Source: an uncultured Rubrobacteraceae bacterium
Lineage (GTDB): Bacteria; Actinomycetota; Rubrobacteria; Rubrobacterales; Rubrobacteraceae
DNA length: 64,000 bases
Assembly (NCBI GenBank): GCA_902806095.1
Contig: CADCVF010000039.1
Coordinates: 1-64,000, forward strand
Direction of reading: 5' to 3'
Part shown: positions 8,949-16,993 of the stretch, one piece after another
How positions within the stretch are numbered: the stretch's first letter is position 1
How the letters are laid out: the number at the start of each line of letters is the position of its first letter
The notes under the pieces: generated by a model
Told to the model about the DNA's origin: nothing
Database searches by the model: none
The model's input: the letters and a program-made list of their open reading frames with translations, nothing else
Made by a program: the position numbers and the translations under genes

Positions 8949-9099
8949 ATACCGAATCCGGGTGAACAGTGACGCCAGCAGGCACGGACCTACGTCTTCT
9001 ACTACCCGTGGATTCCCGCTTTCGCGGGAATGACGAAGGGGAAGGGTCATAGTGTGTGCCCGCAACCGGAAAGCGAGACCATACAAGCGGATTCGGTAT
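8949..9099. mobile_element. MITE-like 151-bp element with 12-bp inverted termini and a REP-like core
   Basis: ATACCGAATCCG at 8949-8960 and CGGATTCGGTAT at 9088-9099 are exact reverse complements. The enclosed DNA has no ORF and carries the hairpin ATTCCCGC-TTTC-GCGGGAAT (9012-9031) followed by GACG, a REP-type motif. The element interrupts a GTCAGC/TTCAGC mosaic, whose halves lie on either side (8892-8945 and 9103-9161), as expected for insertion. Confidence 0.6.
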
Positions 9100-9102
9100 A
9101 AT

Positions 9103-9161
9103 AAGCTGACAAGCTGAAGTGCTGACAAGCCGCCCGCAGGGCGGCGTGCTGAGCGATTCTT
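9103..9161. repeat. GCTGAC/GCTGAA mosaic repeat (right half); partner half at 8892-8945
   Basis: This reads GCTGACAAGCTGAAGTGCTGACAAG, a CCGCCC-GCA-GGGCGG hairpin, and then GTGCTGAG. The left half (8892-8945) has the inverse words TTCAGCATTTCAGCACGC around a GGCTTACGCC stem. Together they fill the junction between the flavoprotein gene and the convergent P5C dehydrogenase gene and may serve as a bidirectional terminator. Confidence 0.6.
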
Positions 9162-10712
9162 TCAGAATCGCTCAACTACTGTCCTGGCGAGCATGTGCAG
9201 CGGCAGGTAGTCGGGGCCGCCGGCCTTTGAGTCTGTGCCGCTCATGCCGAAGCCCCCAAAGGGCTGTACGCCGACGAGGGCGCCGGTGATGCTGCGGTTG
9301 AAGTAGACATTGCCAGCTTTGAATTCGCGCCGCGCCCGCTCGAGGTGGTCGCGGTTTTTGGAGTAGACGCCGCCCGTGAGGCCATAGGGGCTGTCGTTGG
9401 CGGCACTGAGAGCTTCGTCGAAGTCGCGGGCCTTTATGACGGAGAGGACGGGGCCGAAGATCTCCTCGCGCGCGACTCTGGCCTCCCGCTCGACCTCGAA
9501 GATAGTCGGGCTGATGAAGTAGCCACTCTGCGGATCTCCGGGGTCTTCACCGAGGACACGATCCCCCTCCCGTTTGCCCACGTCTACGTAGCCCGAGACC
9601 TTCTCGAACTGTGGCTCGCTTATGACGGGACCGACGTTCACATCGGCGCTCTCGGGGCCGCCGATCTTGAGCGCCTTTGCCTTCTCGATGACCTTATCCA
9701 GGACCTCGTCGTAGACGTCGGCGTGCAGGATGGCCCGGCTCGCGGCGCTGCACTTCTGTCCCGAGTAGCCGTAGGCGCTCTTGACGATGTCTGCGGCGGC
9801 GGAGTCGAGGTCGGCCGAGTCGTCTATGACCATCGCGTCCTTACCGCCCATCTCGGCTATGACCCTCTTGACCCAGCGCTGGTTCTCTATCTGTCTGGCC
9901 GCCAACTCATTGATCCTGAGTCCCGTCTTCATCGAGCCGGTAAAGGAGATAAAGCGCGTCCTTGCATCCTCAACGAGATAGTCCCCGATCTCTGAACCGT
10001 AGCCTGGCAGGAAGTTGAGGACGCCTTCAGGCAGCCCGGCTTCTTCGAAGATCTCCGCGATGACGGCCCCTATGACCGGCGTGAACTCGGAAGGCTTCAT
10101 GATGATGGTGTTGCCTGTGACGATGGCCGCGCTCGACATACCCGTGAGGATGGCGGTGGGGAAGTTCCAGGGCGCGATGATGACCCCGACGCCCATCGGC
10201 TGGTAGGTGTAGCGGCTCTCCTCGCCGGGGATCGAGTAGATCTCGACGCCGTCCCCGAGGCGCAGCATCTCCCTAGCGTAGTACTCCAGGAAATCTATGG
10301 CCTCGGCGACCTGGGCGTCGGCCTCGGCCCAGGGCTTGCCACCTTCGTAGGCCTCCCAGGCCAGAAGCTCGAACCTCCTGCGCCTCATGATCGCCGAAGC
10401 CCTGAGTAGTATGCGCGCCCGTGCCTCCGGTGAGGTGCGGCTCCAGTGCTCGAACGCGCCCGTGGCCGTATCCAAAGCCATGGCCGCCTCGCGCTCCTTA
10501 GCGCTGGACGTGCGGCCTACTATCTGCGAGGGGTTGGCAGGGTTTACGGAGACAATCTCGCCGTCAGTCTCCACGCGCTTGCCGCCGATTATCGCGGGGT
10601 AGCTTCGGCCAAGCCGGGAGCCTACGTCCTTCAAGGCGGCCCGCATGGCCTCGACGTTCTTATCCTCGGACCAGTCTAGATATACTTCGTTCTTGTAGGG
10701 TATCAGTCCCAT
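9162..10712 (-). CDS. pruA: 1-pyrroline-5-carboxylate dehydrogenase
   Basis: 516 residues, the usual length of the monofunctional enzyme. ALDH signatures include APWNFPTAILTGM, the catalytic Glu in VIAEMGGKDAMVID and the Cys in GYSGQKCSAASRAI. The N-terminal NEVYLDWSEDKNVEAM and the GGVYSKNRDHLERARREF and FNRSITGALVGVQPFGG segments are characteristic of P5C dehydrogenases. It oxidises glutamate semialdehyde (P5C) to glutamate with NAD+. It starts eight bases after the proline dehydrogenase stop, with AGGAG upstream, so the pair forms one operon turning proline into glutamate. Confidence 0.95.
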   Translation of the reverse strand: MGLIPYKNEVYLDWSEDKNVEAMRAALKDVGSRLGRSYPAIIGGKRVETDGEIVSVNPANPSQIVGRTSSAKEREAAMALDTATGAFEHWSRTSPEARARILLRASAIMRRRRFELLAWEAYEGGKPWAEADAQVAEAIDFLEYYAREMLRLGDGVEIYSIPGEESRYTYQPMGVGVIIAPWNFPTAILTGMSSAAIVTGNTIIMKPSEFTPVIGAVIAEIFEEAGLPEGVLNFLPGYGSEIGDYLVEDARTRFISFTGSMKTGLRINELAARQIENQRWVKRVIAEMGGKDAMVIDDSADLDSAAADIVKSAYGYSGQKCSAASRAILHADVYDEVLDKVIEKAKALKIGGPESADVNVGPVISEPQFEKVSGYVDVGKREGDRVLGEDPGDPQSGYFISPTIFEVEREARVAREEIFGPVLSVIKARDFDEALSAANDSPYGLTGGVYSKNRDHLERARREFKAGNVYFNRSITGALVGVQPFGGFGMSGTDSKAGGPDYLPLHMLARTVVERF

Positions 10713-10720
10713 CGGTGCTC

Positions 10721-11638
10721 CTATCTCTTCGCCCTGGCGGTCATGCTCCCGATCACGTCTTTGGCGACGTAGCCGGCAATCTTGGGGTTCTCCTTGAGAC
10801 GCCTACTCGAGTACTCGTACCAGTCCTCCCCGAAAGGCACGTAGACCCTGAGCTTGTGCCCGGCCCCGACGAGTATGCTCCTGAGCTCCTCGTCTACCCC
10901 GAGGAGCATCTGGAACTCGTAGCGGTTCTCGGGTACCTCGAGCTGGTGGATGAGCCTGAGGGCGTGCCAGATCAGAAACTCATCGTGCGTCGCTATGCCG
11001 ACATAGACGCCGCCCTTCAAGAGCTCGTCGAGCAGGAAGATGTAGTTCTGGCGGACGGTGTCGAAGTCCTTGTAGGCTATCGACCTGGGCTCGTCGTAGA
11101 TGCCCTTGCACAGTCGCACCGAGAAACCAGCGTCGATGACGCGCTGCACATCCTCGATGCTGCGGCGCATGTAGGCCTGCAGAACCGCGCCCGTGTTCTC
11201 GTGGTGCGCGTACGTGTCGTGAACGATCTGCAGCGTAGCCTCCGTGTGCGGCGAGTCCTCCATATCCACCCGCACAAAGCGGCCTCGCTCCCCGGCGTAC
11301 TCGACGACCTCTTCTAGATTCGCCCTGCAGAGCTGCTCGTTCAGGGTCAGCCCGAGCCCGGTAAGCTTGACGGAGATACCGCCCTTGAGGCCGTGTTCGT
11401 CGAGCGCGTCGACGACCTTCTCGTAGTCCTTCAGCTTCGCCGCGGCGTCGGCCTTGCTCTCGGTGCTCTCGCCGAGGAGGTCGATGGTGGCAACGCAGCC
11501 CTGCTCGTTCAGGTCCCTGACCGTGGAGATCGCCTCATCGAGCGTATCGCCGGCTATGTAGCGGCCGGCGATTCTCTTCACGATGGGCCGTGGGATGACG
11601 GGCACCGAGTTCGCTATGGCTTTGTCCACTATTCCCAT
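10721..11638 (-). CDS. Proline dehydrogenase (monofunctional)
   Basis: About 305 residues from the ATG at 11638 (MGIVDKAIANSVPVIPRP); longer in-frame starts run into the divergent gene's 5' region and are not conserved. The barrel is that of small Deinococcus/Thermus-type PRODH: VKLTGLGLTLNE, RVDMEDS, VLQAYMRRS, RLCKGIYDEP, ATHDEFLIW, EFQMLLGV and YVPFGEDWYEYSSRRLKENP, the last containing the YxxRRxxExP substrate motif. It uses FAD to oxidise proline to P5C and passes it to the enzyme encoded just downstream. The divergent ALDH/oxidase operon starts 127 bp away. Confidence 0.93.
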   Translation of the reverse strand: MGIVDKAIANSVPVIPRPIVKRIAGRYIAGDTLDEAISTVRDLNEQGCVATIDLLGESTESKADAAAKLKDYEKVVDALDEHGLKGGISVKLTGLGLTLNEQLCRANLEEVVEYAGERGRFVRVDMEDSPHTEATLQIVHDTYAHHENTGAVLQAYMRRSIEDVQRVIDAGFSVRLCKGIYDEPRSIAYKDFDTVRQNYIFLLDELLKGGVYVGIATHDEFLIWHALRLIHQLEVPENRYEFQMLLGVDEELRSILVGAGHKLRVYVPFGEDWYEYSSRRLKENPKIAGYVAKDVIGSMTARAKR

Positions 11639-11765
11639 CTCGAAAAACCCCACGCGACGGCCTGTATGACGTTCGATACACCCCGATTCTACTCCAAGGA
11701 GCGTCCCGGAGCTTTGGTGTAGGATAGTGGCAAGATAGGCAACCAGAGAGGCCTGGAGGTAGTGA

Positions 11766-13373
11766 ATGCGTACCACCGACGCCCGCGAAGGAACGGCTTC
11801 AGGGACCCTTACCGTCACCTCCGTGATAGGGGGATGCGCGCCCGAAGGCGCACCGGGCGGGCGCATGACCTCGACGAACCCGGCGCGTACGGCCGAGACG
11901 GTGGCGGAGGTGCTACTCGGTGATGCCGGGACGTTCGTGGAGGCGTGTAGGGCTGCGCGCGAGGCGCAGCCTGGGTGGGCCGGTGTGCCTGCCCCGATCC
12001 GCTCTCAGGTAATAAAGAAGATCGGGCGCGTCGTCGAGAACAACAAGGAGGCGCTGGCGCGGCTGGTGACCCGTGAGATCGGCAAGCCTTACGCGGAATC
12101 TCTCGGCGAGGTGCAGGAGATCATAGACACCTGCGACTTCTTCACCGGCGAAGGGAGACGACTCTACGGCCAGACCGTCTCCTCGGAGATGCCTGATAAA
12201 CAACTCTTTACCTTCCGCGTCCCCGTTGGCGTCGCGGCCATCATCACGGCCGGCAACTTCCCCGTCGCGGTCCCTTCGTGGTACCTGATCCCCGCCCTCA
12301 CCTGCGGCAACGCCGTGGTCTGGAAGCCAGCCGAATACTCCCCCGCCATCGGCGACGCCCTGGCCAAACTCTTCGTGGCCGGCGGCCTCCCCGACGGCGT
12401 CCTGAACGTCGTGCAGGCCGAAGGACCTGCGGTCTTCGAGGGGTTGGAGAGGGCTCTCGACGATGGCCTCGTCGACAAGGTCGGCTTTACCGGCTCTTCC
12501 GAGGTCGGGATGAGGATTGGCGAGCTCTGCGGCAGGCACATGCAGTCTCCCTGCCTGGAGCTCGGAGGCAAGAACCCCCTCGTTGTCATGCCCGACGCTG
12601 ACCTCGACCTCGCCGTCGAAGGCGCCCTGTTCTCGGGCTTCGGCACAGCAGGCCAGCGCTGCACCTCTCTTGGTACCGTGATCGTCCACGAATCTGTTCA
12701 CGACGAGTTCATCTCCAGGTTCGCTAGAGCCGTCAAGGAGGCGTCCATAGGAGATCCTACGAAGGACGTGCTCTACGGCCCGATGCTCAGCGAGATCTTC
12801 CACGAGCGGTTTTTGGGATGGCTCGAGCTGATCGAGACCCACCACAGCATCCACGGTTCGAGCGGGATGGGACGCATTACCGCAGACAACCCTCGCGAGG
12901 GCTTCGTCGGCGACGCTGCGGCTGGCATCTACGACCACCCGACCATCGTCGACGGCGTTACGGTGGAGGATGGGATCTACCGCACAGAGACCTTCGGACC
13001 TATCGTCGGCGTCGCCTCTTTCTCGGACTTCGACGAGGCAGTAGCCCTCTCCAACGGGCACGGCTACGGGCTCTCGGCCGCCATATACACCACCGACGCG
13101 ACGAACGCCCTGCGCTTCAGGGAGCGCAACGGCGCTGGGATGCTCTCCGTCAACAACTCCACCAGCGGCGCAGAAGCCCACCTGCCCTTCGGGGGCAACG
13201 GCAAGAGCGGCAACGGGAGCCGCCTCTCGGGCATCTGGGTACTCGACCAGTTCACGCGCTGGCAGTCGATGAACTGGGACTTTGCAGGCAAGCTCCAAAA
13301 GGCCCAGATGGACATAGCCGACCTCCCAGCCGACCTCGACTACACCCTGCCAGAGGAAGACAAAGGCGTCTGA
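11766..13373 (+). CDS. ALDH7-family aldehyde dehydrogenase (aminoadipate-semialdehyde dehydrogenase-like)
   Basis: 535 residues. The ATG at 11766 has a good GGAGGT site; the later ATG at 11865 lacks one. Antiquitin/ALDH7 hallmarks are visible: GEVQEIIDTCDFFTGEGRR, PVGVAAIITAGNFPVAVPSW, CLELGGKNPLVVMPDADLDL with the catalytic Glu, GFGTAGQRCTSLGTVIVHES with the catalytic Cys, and VHDEF. ALDH7 enzymes such as Pseudomonas AmaB oxidise alpha-aminoadipate semialdehyde (open P6C). It overlaps the next gene by one base (TGATG), so the two are translationally coupled. The substrate is inferred from family and context. Confidence 0.88.
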   Translation: MRTTDAREGTASGTLTVTSVIGGCAPEGAPGGRMTSTNPARTAETVAEVLLGDAGTFVEACRAAREAQPGWAGVPAPIRSQVIKKIGRVVENNKEALARLVTREIGKPYAESLGEVQEIIDTCDFFTGEGRRLYGQTVSSEMPDKQLFTFRVPVGVAAIITAGNFPVAVPSWYLIPALTCGNAVVWKPAEYSPAIGDALAKLFVAGGLPDGVLNVVQAEGPAVFEGLERALDDGLVDKVGFTGSSEVGMRIGELCGRHMQSPCLELGGKNPLVVMPDADLDLAVEGALFSGFGTAGQRCTSLGTVIVHESVHDEFISRFARAVKEASIGDPTKDVLYGPMLSEIFHERFLGWLELIETHHSIHGSSGMGRITADNPREGFVGDAAAGIYDHPTIVDGVTVEDGIYRTETFGPIVGVASFSDFDEAVALSNGHGYGLSAAIYTTDATNALRFRERNGAGMLSVNNSTSGAEAHLPFGGNGKSGNGSRLSGIWVLDQFTRWQSMNWDFAGKLQKAQMDIADLPADLDYTLPEEDKGV

Positions 13374-14521
13374 TGTACGACGTAATCGTCGCAGGCCTCG
13401 GCGGGATGGGGAGCTCGGCGGCCTACCACCTCGCAGGGCGCGGCAAGCGCGTGCTCGGGCTCGAGCGGCACACCCCAGCGCACGACAGGGGATCCAGCCA
13501 CGGGCAATCCAGGATCATCCGCTTGGCGTACTCGGAGAACCCTGCCTACGTACCGCTGGTCATTCGTGCCTACGAGCTGTGGGAGCGGCTGGAGCGGGAG
13601 ACGGGCGAGGACCTGATGACGATCACGGGCGGGCTCATGATCGGGCCTCCAGGCACCAGGTTCTTCGACGGGAGCAAGGAGAGCGCCGAGAAGTACGATC
13701 TGCCCTACGAGGTTCTGGACGCCACTGAGCTGAAAAGGCGCTACCCGGTCTTCGAACCAACCCCTGATACCGTGGCCTTCTTCGAGGAGAAGGCCGGCTT
13801 CCTCAGGCCCGAGGCTTCCGTGAAGGCCCACCTTGACAGGGCAGCCTATTTTGGCGCCGACCTCCGCTTCGGAGAGGAGATCCTGTCCTGGGAACCAACG
13901 CAATCCGGGGTGCTGGTCGAGACGGCATCGGGAGCCTACGAGGCGGAACGACTGGTCGTCTCGGCCGGAGCGTGGGCGCCGGAGCTGCTCGCTGACCTCG
14001 GCCTCCCGCTGGAGGTTACGCGCCAGATCCTGTTCTGGTTCGACCCGAAAGGCGGCATCGGACCTTTCGTCCCATACCGTCTCCCCATCTTTATCTGGGA
14101 GCCCGAGGACGGCAACTCGTTCTACGCCATCCCTGCCCACGACGGGCCCACAGGCGGGGTCAAGGTCGCGTTCTTCAGGGCCGACGGCAAGCCGGCGGAC
14201 CCAGAGACGGTGAACCGCGAGGTCCACGAGAAGGAGGTCGAATTCATCAGGGGCTACCTCGCCAGGTACATCCCCGACCTCGACGGTGACTTCCTGTACG
14301 CGAAGACCTGCATGTACACGAACACCCCGGACGAGCACTTCGTGATCTCCACGCACCCCCACTACCCCCAGGTCGCCATCGCCGCAGGCTTCTCCGGGCA
14401 CGGCTACAAGTTCTGCAGCGTGGTCGGTGAGATCCTGGCCGACCTCGCCACGGAAGGCGAGACTTCCCACCCGATAGACCTCTTTTCACCCGCCCGCCTG
14501 GCCGGCACCGCCCGCGGTTAG
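13373..14521 (+). CDS. MSOX-family FAD amine oxidase (sarcosine/N-methyltryptophan/pipecolate oxidase type)
   Basis: About 382 residues from the ATG overlapping the ALDH stop. It starts with the Rossmann motif VIVAGLGGMGSSAAYHLAGRG and continues with GSSHGQSRIIRLAYSE, typical of monomeric sarcosine oxidase, SolA and human PIPOX. The KTCMYTNTPDEHF segment has the cysteine that carries covalent FAD in this family, and AGFSGHGYKFCSVVGEILADL closes the FAD site. It would oxidise a secondary or cyclic amine to an imine, giving H2O2. Next to an ALDH7 and a ketimine-reductase-like gene, L-pipecolate is the most economical substrate. Sarcosine or N-methyl amino acids remain possible. Confidence 0.85.
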   Translation: MYDVIVAGLGGMGSSAAYHLAGRGKRVLGLERHTPAHDRGSSHGQSRIIRLAYSENPAYVPLVIRAYELWERLERETGEDLMTITGGLMIGPPGTRFFDGSKESAEKYDLPYEVLDATELKRRYPVFEPTPDTVAFFEEKAGFLRPEASVKAHLDRAAYFGADLRFGEEILSWEPTQSGVLVETASGAYEAERLVVSAGAWAPELLADLGLPLEVTRQILFWFDPKGGIGPFVPYRLPIFIWEPEDGNSFYAIPAHDGPTGGVKVAFFRADGKPADPETVNREVHEKEVEFIRGYLARYIPDLDGDFLYAKTCMYTNTPDEHFVISTHPHYPQVAIAAGFSGHGYKFCSVVGEILADLATEGETSHPIDLFSPARLAGTARG

Positions 14522-14522
14522 C

Positions 14523-15437
14523 ATGGAGATCCTGGACGCAAGCCAGACCGCGGCCCGCCTGCCCTATCTGGAGCTGGCCGACTCTATACGCGAGGTCGCG
14601 CTCACCGAGAGCTCGGGCGAACTTCAGGCACCGCCCCGGCTCGTCCTGCCCCTTTCTGAAGGGGGTGTCTTGCTGGTCATGCCGGCCTCGGACCGGGAGA
14701 TCTCAATCACCAAGCTGGTCACGGTCCACCCGGAGAATCCTGGACGTGGGCTGCCGACGATACAGGGCGAGGTCGTCGTGATGAACGCGACGACGGGGGA
14801 ACGGCTCGGCCTCCTGGACGGCAGCGTCGTAACCGCCAGGCGTACCGCTGCCCTCTCTATGCTCGCCGCCCGCGAGCTGGCCCCACGCCAGAGAGGGCCT
14901 CTCCTAGTCGTCGGCGCGGGAACGCAGGGACGCGCGCACCTCGAGGCATTCCACGAGGGCCTCGGCGTCTCCGAAGTCTACATCTCCTCGCGGAGCACGG
15001 AGAGCGCGGCAGCCCTCGCCGGGTACGCCAGAGATCTCGGCATGGAAGCACAGAAGGTTGAAGGCCCCGAAGAAGTGCTGGACGATGTGAGCCTCATCGT
15101 CACGGCCACAACGAGTTCGGAGCCGGTCCTTCCCGGGGAGATTCCGGAGGGCGTCTTTGTGGCCGCGGTCGGGTCTTTCGAGCCGGAGGCGGCCGAGTTG
15201 CCGCCAGCTTTGATCTCAGCCTCGCAGGTCTTTGTTGATACGATGGAAGGCGCGCAGGATGAGGCTGGAGACCTGATCCAGGCCTCACAGGCCGGCGCGT
15301 TCCGGTGGGAGGACGCCACTGCGCTCGAGGACTCGCTCCATTCATCCGGTCGCCCTGAGGGAACGGTCGTGTTCGAGAGCGTGGGCCACGCCCTGTGGGA
15401 CCTGGCCGCCGCGAGGACGGCCTTCCCGCGTGAGTAG
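14523..15437 (+). CDS. Ornithine cyclodeaminase/mu-crystallin family protein (ketimine or P2C reductase-like)
   Basis: 304 residues starting one base after the oxidase stop. The family core is clear: KLVTVHPENPGRGLPTIQGE, LLDGSVVTARRTAALSMLAA, and a Rossmann segment LLVVGAGTQGRAHLEAFHEG followed by VYISSRSTESA and VAAVGSFEPEAAEL. Members reduce cyclic ketimines such as pyrroline-2- or piperideine-2-carboxylate, or deaminate ornithine to proline. In this operon, reduction of piperideine-2-carboxylate to pipecolate (or P2C to proline) fits best. Its product would feed either the oxidase encoded just upstream or the divergent proline genes. Confidence 0.85.
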   Translation: MEILDASQTAARLPYLELADSIREVALTESSGELQAPPRLVLPLSEGGVLLVMPASDREISITKLVTVHPENPGRGLPTIQGEVVVMNATTGERLGLLDGSVVTARRTAALSMLAARELAPRQRGPLLVVGAGTQGRAHLEAFHEGLGVSEVYISSRSTESAAALAGYARDLGMEAQKVEGPEEVLDDVSLIVTATTSSEPVLPGEIPEGVFVAAVGSFEPEAAELPPALISASQVFVDTMEGAQDEAGDLIQASQAGAFRWEDATALEDSLHSSGRPEGTVVFESVGHALWDLAAARTAFPRE

Positions 15438-15439
15438 TG

Positions 15440-15656
15440 CGAAAGTGCGTGCCAGGCGCATGTAAGCATTTCAGCCAGTCAGCATTTCAGCTTCTTTGGG
15501 AGCGGCTTGCGTTTCGTTTTGCCCTGCAGTGGATAAGGCCCGCATCGTTTGCCACGGAGCAGGCACTGCGTGTAGGGAACCTCGCTGGTAAGGTACTTGC
15601 TGAAATGCTGACAAGCGAAAGCCGAAGGCTGCAGTGTGCTGAAGTGCTGTAATCGG
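15440..15656. repeat. GTCAGC/TTCAGC mosaic repeat with inverted flanks
   Basis: The left flank reads AAGCATTTCAGCCAGTCAGC and continues ATTTCAGC (15464-15491); the right flank reads GCTGAAATGCTGACAAGC and ends GTGCTGAAGTGCTG (15599-15650). The flanks are inverse to each other around about 100 bp of non-coding sequence. The right side also contains a short GCCGAAGGC stem. It lies between the end of the oxidase operon and the ArsR-type gene. I see no ORF in it. Confidence 0.6.
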
Positions 15657-15663
15657 CTTCACA

Positions 15664-15686
15664 CATTCGAATGGGCGGTGTATAGT
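15664..15686 (+). promoter_or_regulatory. Promoter with CATTCGAATG palindrome upstream of the ArsR-type gene
   Basis: CATTCGAATG (15664-15673) is a perfect 10-bp palindrome seven bases before a TATAGT -10 element (15681-15686). It therefore overlaps the -35/-10 spacer region. The arrangement fits autoregulation by the metal sensor encoded at 15713. Confidence 0.5.
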
Positions 15687-15712
15687 AGGAAAAGACGTGG
15701 AAGGAGTGCTCT

Positions 15713-16093
15713 GTGCAAAAAGATCTGATCAAACCGGAACCCTTATCCGGTATCGAGGTAGGACGCGAGAGCGAGGAGATGTGCCTTCTCGCCAAGTTAT
15801 TCAATGGTTTCGCCAACTCGACCAGGCTTTCGATCCTGCTGCTCTTGGCGCAACGGGGCGAGATGAAAGTCGGAGAGTTGGTTGACGAGCTCGGGGCACC
15901 GCAGCCGAGGGTCTCCGACCATCTGCGCTGCCTGGCCTGGTGCGGTTACGTACAGGTGCGTCGCGAGGGCCGAAACGCTTTCTACGCCGTGGCAGATGAA
16001 AGGGTCATGCAGATACTCGAGCTCGGCGAGGAACTCCTCCAGGACAACCTGGAGCACGTCGAAGCCTGTGACGACATAGAGAAGGACTGCTAG
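15713..16093 (+). CDS. ArsR/SmtB-family metal sensor, CmtR-like
   Basis: 126 residues from a GTG with GGAAGGAG upstream. The winged helix is evident: FANSTRLSILLLLAQRGEMK, then VGELVDELGAPQPRVSDHLRCL as the recognition region, then VRREGRNAFYAV as the wing. A CX3C pair in HLRCLAWCGYV sits in the recognition helix, as in mycobacterial CmtR, where it binds Cd/Pb together with a C-terminal Cys. Here the C-terminus ends ACDDIEKDC, giving two candidate third ligands. No intact efflux gene follows; downstream DNA is debris, so the regulated target seems lost or lies elsewhere. Confidence 0.85.
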   Translation: MQKDLIKPEPLSGIEVGRESEEMCLLAKLFNGFANSTRLSILLLLAQRGEMKVGELVDELGAPQPRVSDHLRCLAWCGYVQVRREGRNAFYAVADERVMQILELGEELLQDNLEHVEACDDIEKDC

Positions 16094-16227
16094 GCGAGAA
16101 CGCAGCAGTGCGTGTACACCCGCTGTTCGGGGTCACCGAGCAGGAGATGCATCCCCTTCCGCGCTCCCACGGGCCGAGGGGACCGGCTACAACGTCTCGA
16201 CGGGTGTGGCACCCGTCCTGATGACGT

Positions 16228-16375
16228 GACGACGGGTGCGGATCCTCGCGGTCGGCGGCCGACGCCACCGCAGTCGCCTACGCGCTGAGCATCGACCGGT
16301 TCGCGGTCATGGGACATTCCGGCGGCCATGGGCTGGCTGCGGGAGCACGCCGACCGAGACTGAGCCCCGCGTGGA
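16228..16375 (+). pseudogene. Fragment of an alpha/beta hydrolase
   Basis: One open frame reads ADATAVAYALSIDRFAVMGH and then SGGHGLAAGA. This matches the nucleophile-elbow region (DRFAVMGHSGGG) of alpha/beta hydrolases, preceded by the usual 'AVADALGIDRF' helix. Neither the N-terminal strands nor the acid/His half is present, so only about 40 residues of the ancestral gene remain. Confidence 0.6.
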
Positions 16376-16828
16376 CGTCGACCGTCCTCCTACACTTCAG
16401 GAAGTTCATGAATAGGGAGGAGGCGCAACCTATCAAGAGGTCGAGGCTGCAATCTCAGCACGAGAAGTCCGCTCCTTCAACAATTGTATGGTGCGCTCCG
16501 GGTGGAGAAGGGAGACGGACGGTAACTAGAATTCGAGAAGCGGCGAGGAGGGGCGAGAACCGCTTCAAGTGCGATCCCCGAAAGCTGATGTAGACCTCGC
16601 CGCTAATGCAAGTCTACTCGATGAGTCTCCATGAATCTAGGGGTGCATTTATCTGGACCCACTATATCTTGTGTAAACATACTATCCATCGGGGTGGGGC
16701 TATGCGGCTTTGCCCACCTTCATAGACCTGGATATGCAGGATCGTGGATATGGACTTCCGAGAACCCCGTACAAGCGAAGTTCGCAGAATCGTCCAGGGC
16801 GAACTCCAAACCTGCCCAGTCGCACTCT

Positions 16829-16887
16829 TCGGTCAGCAAGGCACGGAAGCGGAGCCTGCGCGACTGGGTGTTTTGAGACTCACGTGT
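16829..16887. repeat. 59-bp direct repeat, copy A
   Basis: It begins TCGGTCAGCAAGGCACGGAA and is identical base for base to 22074-22132. Upstream of it a weaker similarity (CGAAGTTCG.AGAA and GCACTCT words) continues for about 60 bp in both copies. The two copies bracket about 5.2 kb of TetR/SDR genes. Confidence 0.85.
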
Positions 16888-16993
16888 TGGTTCTAGCCCC
16901 TCCTTCCCCAAGTGGGCCCGGAACCAAAGTGCCGGCAATCGGGACGTATAGCCGATCGTCCGGACGAGATGGTTCCAGAGCGGCACCCTTCTC

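Larger units (their letters stand above)
16094..16993. other. 900-bp region without intact genes
   Basis: It holds a hydrolase remnant (16228-16375) and one copy of a 59-bp direct repeat (16829-16887). Short open frames here have no recognisable domain and no convincing ribosome site. Base composition is locally less GC-rich around 16.6-16.7 kb, suggesting foreign or decayed DNA. Confidence 0.6.

Noticed and set aside
11913-13298. 461-codon minus-strand ORF opposite the ALDH gene
   Set aside because: Shadow of a GC-rich dehydrogenase gene.
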